Positions 33,959 to 46,651 of a DNA stretch of 64,000 nucleotides are shown piece by piece. This DNA is from Lasiosphaeris hirsuta (Eukaryota; Ascomycota; Sordariomycetes; Sordariales; Lasiosphaeriaceae): NCBI GenBank assembly GCA_030549175.1, contig JAUKUA010000006.1:3100001-3164000 (forward strand), read 5' to 3'. The notes under the pieces are model-generated. The model was not told where the DNA came from and made no database searches. It saw nothing but the letters and a program-made list of their open reading frames with translations. A program made the position numbers and the translations under genes. Every line of letters begins with the position of its first letter. Position 1 is the first letter of the stretch.

Positions 33959-35091
33959 TGGCAGGATTTGGACAGAACTCGAGTCGCGCTAGCAGGCGAG
34001 TATGGAGATTAATCCCTGTCGGTGAGGTCGTCATCCAGGGGACCGTGTCCGCAATTCGGAGCTAAGACGACCTGGAAGCTCGTAGCTGGAGAGGTGGGGG
34101 CGGGGTTCTGAGCCTAGTACCTTACCCTTCCTCACGTCATATAAGAAGCTCGTTTAGACGGGATACGAAATGGTCGGGCTGGAGAGCAATATTTTGGGAT
34201 CAGACATATATAAAGCACGTCTAGGAACAGCAGAGGGGGGATGGAGCAGCTTTAGACCTAGTTAGGATACCTGACAAACCAAAAGCCTAAATCGGGTTCG
34301 CAGTCACACCTAGTCCGCGCGCTCTCGACTCCCCTCAAATCCGCAAATGCCGATTTCCGTTTCCAATGTCCCAGCCGGACCTGCCACTTACAGCTCGCCC
34401 CAACAGTTATCAGATCGACCCATCGTATCACCGACCCCTGCCCGAGTACGCCAAGGAAGGTAGTAACGTATGCCGGCACGCAAACAACTCAACTCCGTGC
34501 CCGCTGCTGTGTCCAGGCGGGAAGCAACAGCCCAACCAGCCAAGCAGCAAGCAGCAAGCAGCAAAGCAACAAGCAACAAGGAGGCAGGCCAAAGCACGCA
34601 AGCGGTGAGAGAAGAAAAATCCTCCACCGCGAATGGCGAGGCACAATCACAAAAAAGACGACGGCGCATGACGGCAGCACGAACCAGGATTACGCAAGCA
34701 AACAACCATTGATGCCCAGTAGCAGAGAAGAAGGCTATCAGATGCGACCAGATAATTTATCAGATCCCCAGATAATCTACCACACCATCCCGCTCCGGCT
34801 CGCCCTTCGCGGCACACAGAACTCGGCCTCCGCCGGAGACCGAATCGCATCCAGCTAGACCAAAGCGATAAACAGACACCTAACGTTGCCATAGAAGACA
34901 CTGCGTACATATCTTCCCTCCCATCTAAGCGCACAGTTACGTACGATCATTGCATTGCCACTCTCTCTGTCCCTATCCCTATCCCTGCTTCTCCGCAGAC
35001 AAGTCAAACTTTCAAGCATTGAACCAAAAAAAAGGCGGCAGGATCAAAAACCTAACCCCCGTAACTCACACCTGTAAGTCAGTAGTCACAA
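33959..35091. other. 1.1-kb intergenic region
   Basis: Promoter of the Apd1-like gene and 3' flank of the acyltransferase gene. It has a CAGCAAG-type repeat (34541-34580). No gene is seen. Confidence 0.5.
34541..34580. repeat. AGCA-type short tandem repeat
   Basis: Units of AAGCAGC and AAGCAAC repeated about six times. Confidence 0.7.
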
Positions 35092-37584
35092 TCACGAGTC
35101 CTTCTTCTTCCCCTCGTTATCCTCGTTATCCTCGTCCTCCTCAGAACCCCTATCATCCGCATCCTCATCAGTTTCTGGTTCTAGGAACGGACCCCTCGTC
35201 GCCTGGCTCTTGCGTCGGCGTATCTCGCCGCGCTCTCGCATTGCCTCGCGGATCTTCTTGCTCGCCTCGTCGAAGCCCTCCTTGCTGTCGAGCGCTGTGA
35301 ACTTGCCGATAGGAAACCCAGCCAACCCGAACCCGCCGCCACTACTGCTGCTCCGACTGCGGTTCCGCGACGGCGGCCGCGTTGCAAATAGTGCGATTTG
35401 GCCAATGTTACTAAACGACTCGTTACGCGGGATCGCTCGACTTGACTGTGTCGTACTGCGCCTTGACATCGATAGCGCCACGGTTCCAGTAACAGCTGTC
35501 GGACTCTCAAGACCATCATGATATCCGCCTGGTGAGGACATGCCGCTGTCTCGGCGTCTCCCACCAAAGGTTACCTGGGTTGGCGATATGGGCGCACCGT
35601 CGGCCTTCGACGACGGGGACATTGATGATGAGTGGTCAGCCACGAGCTTCGTGTGTTCAAAATCGGGGAACATCTCGGGCCCCAGAGTGTTGATGACTTC
35701 GGTTACTTGGGCGCTGAGTTCAGCGCGGCGCTCTCGTAGCTGGTGGATGTTGTAACTTGACGACGGGTTTATGCACATAATGAGAGGGCGGAGTGACTTG
35801 ATTATATCCATACCGACTTCGCCGAAACGGAGCGCCGCAAATGTGATAGCCGGGAAGAAAACCCAGCCCGCCAGAAACACGCTCCAGATTGATACCCATT
35901 CGGGGACGTAGCCCCACAGACGATCTTGATAGACCTTGTAGGCAAGGAGGGACGTGTAAAAGTTGTAGAGAACCGGCGCAACGGCTATGGCGACCAGCAG
36001 TTTCCAGGTAGCCATGACGTCCCGCCCCTGAATCTTAACGGTCGACCCCGCCAGCGCCGTCTTGGCCTTTTGCCGGCTGATTATTTTTGTCGCGATGAAG
36101 ACCGGTCCAAACAGGATGAAACCTGGGAGCACGCCGGCGGACAAGACCAGAAGCTTAGCAAGCCGGTAGAGGAAGGTCAAAACAACCTTTGGCCACGACA
36201 TCTTGCCATACTGGACCTGGTGGTCGCGGATGTTCAAGTAGCGAAGCTGTCGGTTGTATTCTTTGACCGACCTCTGCAGGTTAACGATGCGCGCGTCATC
36301 CTTGTACTTCTCGTAGCCCATGGCAAGCCGGCGGTTGAGTTCCACCACCACAGGAAGTGGCAGCTTCTTACCAGTGGGGTTGTACAAGCGCCTGGCCGCT
36401 TGAATGACCATAAGTGTGTCGTAATCCGGGGTCGAGACGGTCACGGCGCTCAGCGCCGAGTGAACCATATCCAGGAGCTGGCCAATGGCTTCCCGCCTTT
36501 GGTTGTTCCTGTACATCTCAACCAGGCGCGCGGGGACCTCAAAAGGGGGGCCAAACTCCACAACAGCTCTTGACCGGAACTTGTGAGCGTGGAAATAATT
36601 CATCCCGACTGGCACAATCTTGAGGCCGCAATCTGGAGAATCAGCAAGTGCTCCGAGGGCCATGATGGCCACGCCTGCCTTGAGGGGGAGCAGCTCGGTC
36701 CGATCGTGGCTACCGCCCTCGGGGAAAATGCCGACACACCCGCCACCCTTTAGACGGTCGAACACCGCCTGGTAGACCTTGGATTGGTCGATATGGGGTG
36801 CTATCCTGAACTTGGTTCCCTTGAACCCCCCACTGGAGCCCTTGGAACTTCTATCCCCAAACTCTCCGTCCTCGTCAATATCGTCACGGCCCGTCAGCTG
36901 GGACATTGCGATGCTCCCCTTAAAGGCCCTCTTGATGCGTACCGCCTCTGGGCCAAGAATCTCGGCAATATCGACGCTCGATCCGCTGTGGCCCTTGGTC
37001 GAGGGGAGGAAGATCATGCCGCCTACTTCGGCCTCCTTTTCGAAATTTGTACCAATGCCTCGAAGAAGGGTCGGGTCGTTGATGGGATCTGGGAGATAGA
37101 TGGTGCCCTTGGCGGGCTTCGCCGAATCTTGCGCCCGCCCAACCGGTACTGAACCAACCTGGCGGGATGCCCATCCGATAAAGCCGTGAACTGACTTCTG
37201 GGCGATAAGAAGAGAGACACGGCGCTTGGCCTCGTTTCGCAGTGTCCGTTGTAGGATCAGGGCATCGACAAACTGTTAATCATTCCTACGGTTAGCTAAA
37301 GCTCTGTGTTTGCGCCTGAGTGCGAGGTAATAGGAGACAAGAGTGCAACTGACCTGGTTTGCATGTGGTGCTGCCACGAAGAGGACGGGGCCGTGGCGGG
37401 GCACCTTCCAGGAGCCGCGAGGATGCACCTCGCGAAAGAAGAGGTCCACCAGAACCGACATGGTCCAGAGAAAAATATCATATTTCCATTTACTCATAGG
37501 GTAGAGCTCCTTGGCGTTTGTTGGAGGGGGGGCTTCGACGCTCTCCGGAGTCGCCTCCACGTTCTGAGCCTCGGTGTCTGCCAT
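35092..37584 (-). CDS. Glycerol-3-phosphate / DHAP O-acyltransferase (GPT2/SCT1 type)
   Basis: Two exons: 37584-37354 and 37272-35092, with an 81-bp intron (GTCAGT, TAACAG). The protein is 803 aa. The catalytic H-x4-D motif, PHANQFVDALIL, is made only by the splice: HANQ from exon 1, FVD from exon 2. VGSVPVGRAQD, a FPEGGSHDR motif (acyl-acceptor binding) and VPVGMNYFHAHKFRSRAVVE complete the PlsC-type domain. Several membrane segments follow (about residues 370-530), and the tail is Ser/Arg-rich and very acidic at the end. These ER enzymes acylate glycerol-3-phosphate or DHAP at sn-1, the first step of phospholipid and triacylglycerol synthesis. The phosphorylatable Ser-rich tail matches the regulated tail of yeast Gpt2/Sct1. 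Confidence 0.9.
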
Positions 37585-39387
37585 CGGGACGGCTGCTGGA
37601 AGATAAGTTTTGACAATGGTGAGTCTAATCAGGACGAGGAAGATGCGAAGGCGCGAGAGCCTCTCGCGATCTCTCGCCCGGACGCGGCACCGCGACTCTC
37701 ACTCCGCTATGCCCGGGACAGGCTGTCAAGGGGGGGGGAGGAAAGTCGGCGTGGAAGGGAGGCTCAGGGTCCGGCGCAGGCGATCGATCTCCCTAGTTCG
37801 CCTTGTTGTCTATCGCGCGGCCTAAGTGGGACCGACCAGGAAAACGCAAAACCTTCGAGTCAAGATAACAGCTGGGAAGTGCACCGATATTTGAGAAAAT
37901 AGCGTTTGGTATGACAATTGCGATAGACGGATATGGCGGGGGCGGGTCGGTCGCCTTCTTATCGGATACCAACGAGAGCGCCAGGCATTTGTTTATTCAA
38001 GCGGATCGGATGGATAGGGTCGAGAGTCGCAGTGATAGGCCGGCTCCGCATCGGTAGGTAGGGATGGGGGCTAATAAATGCACCTGGGAAATTTTGGTAC
38101 AAAGGGGGAGGCAGTAGAATATACACTACTTACATGATGATAATAATGGAGGTGAAGGATGAGAGGCAGAAGGCAAGCCGAGGTGGAATGGTAGGGCCAA
38201 TGCAAAAAAAAAGGAAGCAAATGAGGACGAGATGGAATCTAGTTCAACCTTGGCGACGAGCAACGGCGCAAGAGATCCCCCTCGAATCGGGGCGAAACGG
38301 CGAAACCGAAGATGTCATTGCTCTCTGACATCCTTCTCGTTCGCTGCAGCTTTTTCCGCAGGCGTGCCAGGACGCTGGCAGGCAAAGGCAGGGTAAGGTA
38401 GGCATTAGCCCCTAGGTACCCACCTGAGCCACCCTCCCACCGGTGGTCTGGGCTTTTTCATTGGAGCTCTGCCCCAGGGCCCCGGAAGCCGCCGAGGCTC
38501 AAGCATGTGCAATTGGGCCTCTCCAGCTCACACCTGCAGCTCACCCTAAAACCGCGATATGCACTGCACGTCTGACGCGCAACAAAATCGGTGCTAGAGA
38601 ATCCCAACAATTCATCTACCAATGGCGGCAGTATGCGGTGTAGTGTCTCCAGAAACCGGCAAGGATATCGAAACGACGGTCAGCTCCCGCTGCTCTGATC
38701 CGGCCTCGCTGTAAAGTGAGGTGCTCGCCGCTTTCTCCTCTGCCCCTCCATCCATGGGTCTCTTCGCGACCTGCGGGGTCTCTCTCCTTGCGGCTTAGAC
38801 CGCGGCAGCTATGTGCTTTCTCGTCATAGCTCCTACTCTTTTCTCGCTGTTCCGAGTTCCGAGCTTCTTTTTTGCCATCCAACCCAACCAGTCTTTCAGC
38901 TGCAAAACCTGAGCAGGTGCCATTGAGTTTGTTGCCTCTTCGTATAGCTACCATCAAACGGGTCCAAGCATCAGCCGCAATAATAAGCCCACTTAGAGTA
39001 CACTGCTACCTGCTTTTTTGGTCCTATTTCTGTGATTAGAAAAGACGACGTTTTCGGATCATCAAAACGACATTGCCGGCGATGTAACCATCCATGCAAA
39101 TTCGGCAACATAGCGGCGGGCCGGCCGGTGGGAGATAGTCGGAGTGAAGCATAGCGGGTCGAGTGCCGTGTTCATACTGTCCTCATCTCTCTGATACCAA
39201 ACACCCCTGTTTTCCCAGCTCCTCCTGATGTCTGGGTGATGGTAAAGCGCAATAGACGAATCTCAGGAAAGAAGCACTTGAGGAGAAAAGGCCATGCTCT
39301 CGCAATTCCGATTTACATATAGGGTCATTCCGCTTATACCAAAACACAGGGCTGACCACCACAAATAGACATCTATGCTCAACGCCC
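37585..39387. other. 1.8-kb intergenic region
   Basis: Upstream of the acyltransferase gene and downstream of the BRAP2-like gene. Short accidental frames only. No gene, repeat array or RNA recognised. Confidence 0.5.
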
Positions 39388-41781
39388 TTACTTCTTCCCC
39401 TTCCCCTTCCCCTTCCCCCTGCCTTTCTTCTCCTCAGGCACGCTCGCAGTCCCCTCCTCGAGCTCTCCCTGCTCCACCTTGCCCTCGTTCTCCAGCTCCT
39501 TAAGCTTCTCCTGTCCACTGATAAACATGCTCAAGTCGCGATTCATCTCCTTCAAGTCCTCATTCTCCGCCTTCAGATCGGCAATCGACTTGGCCACGCC
39601 CTCGGCCTCCTTGATCATGTGCTCGATACGCACCATTAGGCCCTCACCAACTTTCTTCTCCTCCTGCAGTGATTTACCAAGGCTGCGCGCTAGCTCCGTC
39701 GACTTGTTCGCCCGATTACTCTCCCGCGTAAGCTCCCGCTCGAGGCTCGGGACTGTCTCCTCCTTGAGCACGCGGTAGTTTTCGCGTAGCGTTGCGAGTT
39801 CCCGGAGGGCTTTGTCTGCTGAAACGGATGCCGACTCGGCCGAAGCCGCTGCTTTGGTTGCCTTGTCTGCCGCCTTGTTCACCATCTCCTCGAAATAGAT
39901 GCGCTGGCTCTCGAGCTGGCTTGTAAGAAGGTGCGTGTACTCGAGGCCGATGTTCTCGAGCTTTGCGCGTGGCACCACATCTTGCTCCTCCTCTTCCCTT
40001 TCCTCGCCCTCATGCTGCTGACCCCCAGTGCCGCGGCGAGAAGTGTTATTATTGCTTGAGAGCTCGACGACCTTTCCGTCGCCCTTGTCGCGTATCAATC
40101 GGTGAACCCACATGTCTCCCGCGTAGTCCCATACATGCTGCGTCTCAAGCTCCAGGCTGAAGCTGTGGGCCGTCTCCTTCCAGTGATCCTTGGCATGGCC
40201 GCCCCTATACCGCCCACAGCCCACCTTTCCGCATATCAGGCAGATCCAGAGGTCCGATGTAGAGTCGCACACGCTGCAGAGATTTGAGACCCCGGAGCCA
40301 AAAGGTTGGGAATAGGGGTTGTTAGGATCGTAAGGGTCTTGGTTCGATGTGATGGGGTTCGTCGCTCGGCAAACCGGACACCCCAAGCCTTTCCATGTCT
40401 GTAGGCAGGTGCAGTGGAACACGTGCTGGCAGAGTATCGTCATCAGGCCGGCAGTGTCGTCCATTCGTTCGAGGCAGACGGGGCAGGTAGGTAGCTCGAT
40501 GAGATTTGGCGTTGGGGGCGGAAATGGTTTGAGCGAGCTGAGAACATTTGGAGAGGCGGGGCCGAAGTGGTCGCTACTACTATCGGGTGCCTTTCTCTTG
40601 CTGTCCGTCTGGTCTGGTGTCTCGACCGTGATCGACTTGATATATGTAACATGGCAAATCTCGGACTGGTGCAGGCATAATAAGTAAACGCGTTCCCAAG
40701 TAGACCATGAGAGGGGCAAACTCACCCCTATATCGTCAAACGGCTTCCCGTCAAACTCTTTCCGCCAGTCCCTGGCGATTCTGGCGTTCCGGTATTTCAT
40801 GAGGACCATGTACCTGCTAAGCCTACTCGTCATGATCATGCGGTAATGGCTCACATCGCCTCTCCACTTCTCCCCAATAAACCCCAGGAAGTCGCTTGGA
40901 GACAGGTAGCTGGGAACAGCTGGGATACAGAGTGTTGTGCCATCATCCTCACCCTCCCTGCCACTCCCACTCCCACTACTCCCGCCCTCCCCAGCCCCAT
41001 GCGATCCCGGGACAGCGCGCATCGCACTCGATTCATCCCCCTCGCGGTAGAGATGGACAATACCCCAGCCGGCCTCGGTATTCTTCGTTTCCAGCGGCAC
41101 ATACCTAGCCTTGGTCGCCTGGCCCATGCCGCCGAGACTCGGGCCCAGCGACGCGGCCGGCACTGCATGTCCCCCACCCTCCCCGCCCGCCTCGCCCGCC
41201 TTCTCAGCCATCTTGCCCTCCATCGCCGCGTCCTCGCACACCACCTCGTCTTGATCCAAGCTCTCGACCCGGACGCGTCCAAACCGCCAGTCCCGCAGCG
41301 CCGTGCGCGGCCCGATCCCCGCCTCGAACTTGGGGGGCGGCGAGGTCTCCTCGCGCTCGCGCCACAGCCGCTCGCTCAGAAACTCGAGGTTGCCTCGCTT
41401 GCCGCCGCCGCCGCTCCCACCACCACCGCCGCCAGCGCCTCCTCCTTCCTCTGTATGATCCTGCGCGGTAGCCCGCGAGGCGCCGCAGTCGATGACGTTG
41501 GTAACAGCTGGGGGGTCGGGCTTGGGGACGTGTCCCGAAACGAGGCGGGCGCTTTTATAGGGCTCGGAACGCTGAGAAGGGTCTTGTCGCTGGCGCGGTG
41601 GTCGTGGTGGGGTAGGTTCTTGCGTGCGCGGGTGGGAGGGCAAGTCGCCGAAGATGCTCGAACCTGCTGAAGGCACCCAGATCTTGTCGTTGGCCGCTCG
41701 GTCGATGCTGTTGCTGCTGGCTGCTGGATCTGGCGTGGCATACAGCTCGAACTTTAAATGGTAATGGTACGAGGACGGCAT
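39388..41781 (-). CDS. RING / ZnF-UBP ubiquitin-ligase-like protein (BRAP2/ETP1 family)
   Basis: Exons 41781-40726 and 40665-39388. The 60-bp intron (GTGAGT, ACCAG) keeps the frame and has no stop, so the unspliced frame is also open; without it DDIGSEICHVTYIKSITVE restores the conserved BRAP2 core. The protein is 777 aa. The start MPSSYHYHLKFELY at 41781 is the best fit, though the frame is open upstream to about 41913. Order: disordered and Gly-rich N-terminus (with a run of Gly around residue 130), BRAP2 RNA-recognition-like domain, C3HC4-type RING (CPVCLERMDDTAGLMTIL, then CQHVFHCTCLQTWKGLGCPV), ZnF-UBP (CSVCDSTSDLWICLICGKVG and GGHAKDHWKETAHSF), a long coiled coil, and a KGRGKGKGKGKK tail. 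Yeast Etp1 acts in ethanol tolerance and protein turnover; human BRAP2 tunes Ras/MAPK signalling. Confidence 0.88.
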   Translation of the reverse strand: MPSSYHYHLKFELYATPDPAASSNSIDRAANDKIWVPSAGSSIFGDLPSHPRTQEPTPPRPPRQRQDPSQRSEPYKSARLVSGHVPKPDPPAVTNVIDCGASRATAQDHTEEGGGAGGGGGGSGGGGKRGNLEFLSERLWREREETSPPPKFEAGIGPRTALRDWRFGRVRVESLDQDEVVCEDAAMEGKMAEKAGEAGGEGGGHAVPAASLGPSLGGMGQATKARYVPLETKNTEAGWGIVHLYREGDESSAMRAVPGSHGAGEGGSSGSGSGREGEDDGTTLCIPAVPSYLSPSDFLGFIGEKWRGDVSHYRMIMTSRLSRYMVLMKYRNARIARDWRKEFDGKPFDDIGVSLPLSWSTWERVYLLCLHQSEICHVTYIKSITVETPDQTDSKRKAPDSSSDHFGPASPNVLSSLKPFPPPTPNLIELPTCPVCLERMDDTAGLMTILCQHVFHCTCLQTWKGLGCPVCRATNPITSNQDPYDPNNPYSQPFGSGVSNLCSVCDSTSDLWICLICGKVGCGRYRGGHAKDHWKETAHSFSLELETQHVWDYAGDMWVHRLIRDKGDGKVVELSSNNNTSRRGTGGQQHEGEEREEEEQDVVPRAKLENIGLEYTHLLTSQLESQRIYFEEMVNKAADKATKAAASAESASVSADKALRELATLRENYRVLKEETVPSLERELTRESNRANKSTELARSLGKSLQEEKKVGEGLMVRIEHMIKEAEGVAKSIADLKAENEDLKEMNRDLSMFISGQEKLKELENEGKVEQGELEEGTASVPEEKKGRGKGKGKGKK

Positions 41782-42380
41782 AGCCTTGATGGATGTTGTA
41801 GCGCTGCTGAAAAGCCAGCTGCGGTGGGTTGGTGGCCCGAAAGCAGAGGAGCTGTTCTGGCCGATGCAGGGGTAAGAAGAGGAAAGAGGCAAGATTCGAC
41901 GCCGAGGGCTCACGGAGGCAATGAAAGCTCAACTTCTCGAATCTTGTACTTTCTTCCATCAAACCTCATGGCGAATATGGCTTTTCTTTCCAGAATCAAA
42001 ATCCTTCACAGCTGCTTTCTTCCAGCTTTTACCAGACTTCTCTAGGTAAGGTGCCTTGCAACTGCGATTTCTACAGAGTCTACTGCGGGGCAATGGGTAT
42101 TCACCCCCGCACATGCAGCACTCCCAAGTACCCCCCGCCGTCATTGCCATAGAACACTAACACTGCGTATCACGGTATCACCACTTATTGAGAATGCACA
42201 AAATTGAGGCGCATCAAACTGCATTCGAGTCGAGTCCACCTCAGCATCTAAAGACGCGCGTCGTTCTTCCCATAGCTGAAGTCATATACATTGTGGCCAT
42301 CCGGCCGGTCCTGTTCCATACCGCTGTTCGCCTCATAAAAATCATGCCCCGAATCCCGGCCCCCATCAAATCGCGAACGC
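41782..42380. other. BRAP2-like 5' flank and polyubiquitin 3' flank
   Basis: About 600 bp. The only candidate is the small Cys-containing frame at 41959-42150 (see separate entry). Confidence 0.5.
41959..42150 (-). CDS. Possible 63-aa Cys-containing small protein
   Basis: An ATG at 42150 opens MAMTAGGTWECCMCGGEYP, continues LPRSRLCRNRSCKAPYLEKS, and ends in a Lys-rich tail. The spacing W-x-C-C-x-C, about ten residues, C-x4-C resembles the first half of a fungal small zinc-ribbon type (W-x-C-x2-C ... C-x2-C-x-H). No second half is present, so it may be incomplete, spliced or accidental. It has no signal peptide. Nothing beyond the Cys pattern supports a function. Confidence 0.3.
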   Translation of the reverse strand: MAMTAGGTWECCMCGGEYPLPRSRLCRNRSCKAPYLEKSGKSWKKAAVKDFDSGKKSHIRHEV

Positions 42381-43383
<1,003 letters not shown>

Positions 43384-46300
43384 GATGACGGTGGGATGTC
43401 GTGTTGCGGGTGTTTTGTTTGGGATGACGGTCGCTTTATTTTGGAAGAGGCTTTGGGTTGGCGAGCTGAAGTTGCGAGGTGATGGCAGGAAATGAAATGC
43501 TTGACGGAAGGAGGAGGAAAGGAAGGTTAAATAGGAAGGCGAGAGTGCAGGGTGGCCAGGCGGGGTGGCTGAGTGAATGTGTCAGTCGGAGTGCAGGGGC
43601 CAGACCCTGGTCCATCCGCCTTCTGCGAGCAGGGAAGTCCAAGGAAGGCGCGAGAACGTGCGAATGACCAGTTAGACGCCTTTGTCGCCGTGTGGGGCAA
43701 GAGGCCAACGGATTCCCAGCCTGTTTCGCTGCCTTCGCTCTGGGACTGTCGACTTCAGATGATTAAGCCGATAAGTCACCACAAATCAAGAGCTCGTCGA
43801 GCGGCATCACAGCCTTTTCGCAGCTATTCTAATTGTTTTCGGCTTTGGGGTCTGGGCCCTGGATTGCCTGGCCACCAAAAAGGCAAACGTTTCCAAACAG
43901 TGTTGCTTCGCTCAATTGCTTGGCTGACCTCAATCGAGCAGGGATACGCCCCTCCCCCCGCACTGAACTGATAAGGAGGGGGAGCCTGATGAATTGTCGG
44001 CGTGACCTTGCCAACCATCGTCAGCTCTGAAAGACCACATGCAATCCAGCGAGCCTGAGTATTGGGATATCGCACATCTGTGCCGACGCGGGCAGTACGC
44101 AGCGCGGAAGATATCGGTCAGGAGGGTTTGGCTACTATTCAACTTCCCCGGGGACTCTCGGTTTGTGGGCTCGGGCCCTGTCTCCAAACCATTTACAAGT
44201 CTGCCCGAGGCGCCTCCCTTCGCCTCCGTCTGGGGCTATGTTGCCGCCAATTACGTGGTCACCTAGCTGGCGCCAAAGGGGCTTTGGATGGGCTCATTTC
44301 ATGTTATCCTTTGCGACTTTTAATAATGCAATAATTTCTAGCACTTGGATCTTGAGCCACATTTCCAAGCAACGCCGGACCAGCAATATCTAAAATATCG
44401 TCAAAAGTAGAGTTCCTATCGTGTTGTCACTTGCTGCTATTGGGACCGTTGGTCCACCTCACCTGCTGCCGGTCTTTTCCGTGGTTAGGCGATCCACCCA
44501 TGCCACCCCAAGTGTCCGATGATGGTCAAAGCCGGAGGTGGAGACACCCGTCTCTCCAGCGACTCGGATCCGTGATGTTGTGAGTGCGGATAGTGATAAT
44601 TCTTGCTCCCCATCCTTACACAAAGCGAGCCTGACGAGGCTGGGATGCCGAGCGCGGAGCGTTGGGCACATGGGGTTCTCGGCCGAAGGAACCCATGTGC
44701 TCCGAGACAATTGCGCAACGCACAGCATGACATGATGTTTTGGGTTGATTGCTGCATGCTTTCTACTGCTTCTCCTCGGCTTCACCAATGCCTCCGAGAA
44801 ACTATTCTATGCTTCGACAGCCGGCCTTCCATCATCCACAGCACGCTGCAATTGCATGACACGAGGAAAGCTTCTCGAAGGTAGTTCCACGCGGGGAATC
44901 CGGTCTTGGCGTTGCTGCGGACAGGCCGAACGGTCGAAAGCCCCAATCATAGCCTCGGTCTCACCACATACATCCGCACGCCAAAAGCTGGTTATGCTCC
45001 AGCACACCTCCGCAAACGCATGGAAGCTGTTGCTAACTTACTAAGGTACACTTCCGCGAACCAGTACTGCCAAGTATTCGCAAAAAATCTCCTTTAGGCC
45101 TTTGCCCCTGTCTATCGCGACCGGTTACCGGCGCTTGTGATAGGAGAACCGAATCAAAAGCGATGACGTCGTTTGTACCCTTTAGTTTACCCGGCATTTC
45201 TACCTTGACGGGAAGGGGGAATACCGAAGAAGGCGGCTGCTTGCCTCGCTCACAGCCAACCTACCTGGCTCCCGCTCACGGATCACGGCCGCGCGCTTCA
45301 TTCTCACACGGCACTTTACGGCACCATCACGCCATATCTATCCGTAGATGTGCCCGGATTGCCAATCGCCAAGCTTTCACTCCTCTTCACCTGGGTTGGA
45401 CTGCTCCGTATGTAATCCCCGCTATCAACGGGGTCAGGGGGTTTCTACCCTCTCCTCTTTTGCCATGTTGCACTTCAAGGTAATGGAATCGAGTTGTCCC
45501 AATTCGGCCTTACCTACTATCTACCCAAGCACCTTACCATCTCGGGGCTAGCCCATCGCCATCGGTTATTGAACATTGGGAGCTTTGTTGGGAAAAGAAG
45601 GGATGCGCATCAGGTTGAGCTGTAAACCCCCCCTTCGCAGTCGCCTACTGTAGCTGTAGTGATTATGGGGCCGAGCTCGCAAGCGCGGCCCTAGTATTCC
45701 TAGTAGAGGTAATTGGGACACCTCCGCCTACCAAATGCCCCCCCCCCCCCCCCCCCCCCGGTCATAGGATATGCTATCGAACTTGGCGTGGCTTGAATCC
45801 GTTTCGCCCGTCTCTTCTGTGTGGATTGGGCGGTGTTATTGAGGAACTCCAAGCCCAGCTGGTGAAAATGTCGCCGAGGTCGCGGTACCACCAAGTCTTC
45901 AGCAAACTGGAATCAAGGCGTTTGACAAGACAGCCGTCACACTCTGTCACCAATTCAAACCATTCCAGGAACCGAGTATAATTAGAACCACAACCTCGCC
46001 CTCGTTTTCGCAGTTAACTATCCAGCAAAACCGCGGATGACTTTTCTCCCCCTTCCCCTCCCTAAGGTTTTGTAATAAAAAATTCTTTCAAATCGCCACT
46101 ACTCCTCGCCGGCTGATGTCGGAACCCTCCCCCCGCACTACCAACATGTTGTGTATTGAAGGCTTTGCCATGGCCTTTCAAACAAACGCCAATAACCATG
46201 CATATGTTTCTATATGCTCTGTTCTCTTTCGTACGTGTTCGACTTCGTAAGAGCATTTCCATCCTTCGTTCCCCGTGCGCCCGTTACCTCGTTCGCCTTC

Positions 46301-46651
46301 TGGGGCTGAGTGCCAATTCAGTCATACAGATCATCGGGTGATTCATCAAAAGAAAACAAGAACAGATGTCATAAATGATCCGTCGTGGGAGGACGTCAGT
46401 CATTCGCAGCATGTAGGTGGCCAACCTGAGTGAAGGTAGAAGTGAAAAACAAGACAGCCAAGAAACAGGACAGCAAAGCAAAGTCGCAGAAGACGAGAAG
46501 AACAACGCCGTCGCTCTGTCGTTACCCGAGAATTCAAAAAGTGACAAAGGAAATAAAAGCAACGCTCCTATGAGCATAATGAAATGTCGTTAGTCGTCGG
46601 CGACAGCGGGTATTGTAATGGGACATCATGTTGCAACACAGATATGCCGTC
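43384..46651. other. 3.3-kb intergenic region
   Basis: Polyubiquitin promoter (from 43384) and 3' flank of the Zn2Cys6 gene. It has a 22-base C run at 45738-45759 and moderately AT-rich parts (44280-44420, 46060-46600). No frame has recognisable motifs. No gene is supported. Confidence 0.5.
45738..45759. repeat. 22-base C homopolymer
   Basis: Uninterrupted C run; on the minus strand a G run. Confidence 0.95.
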
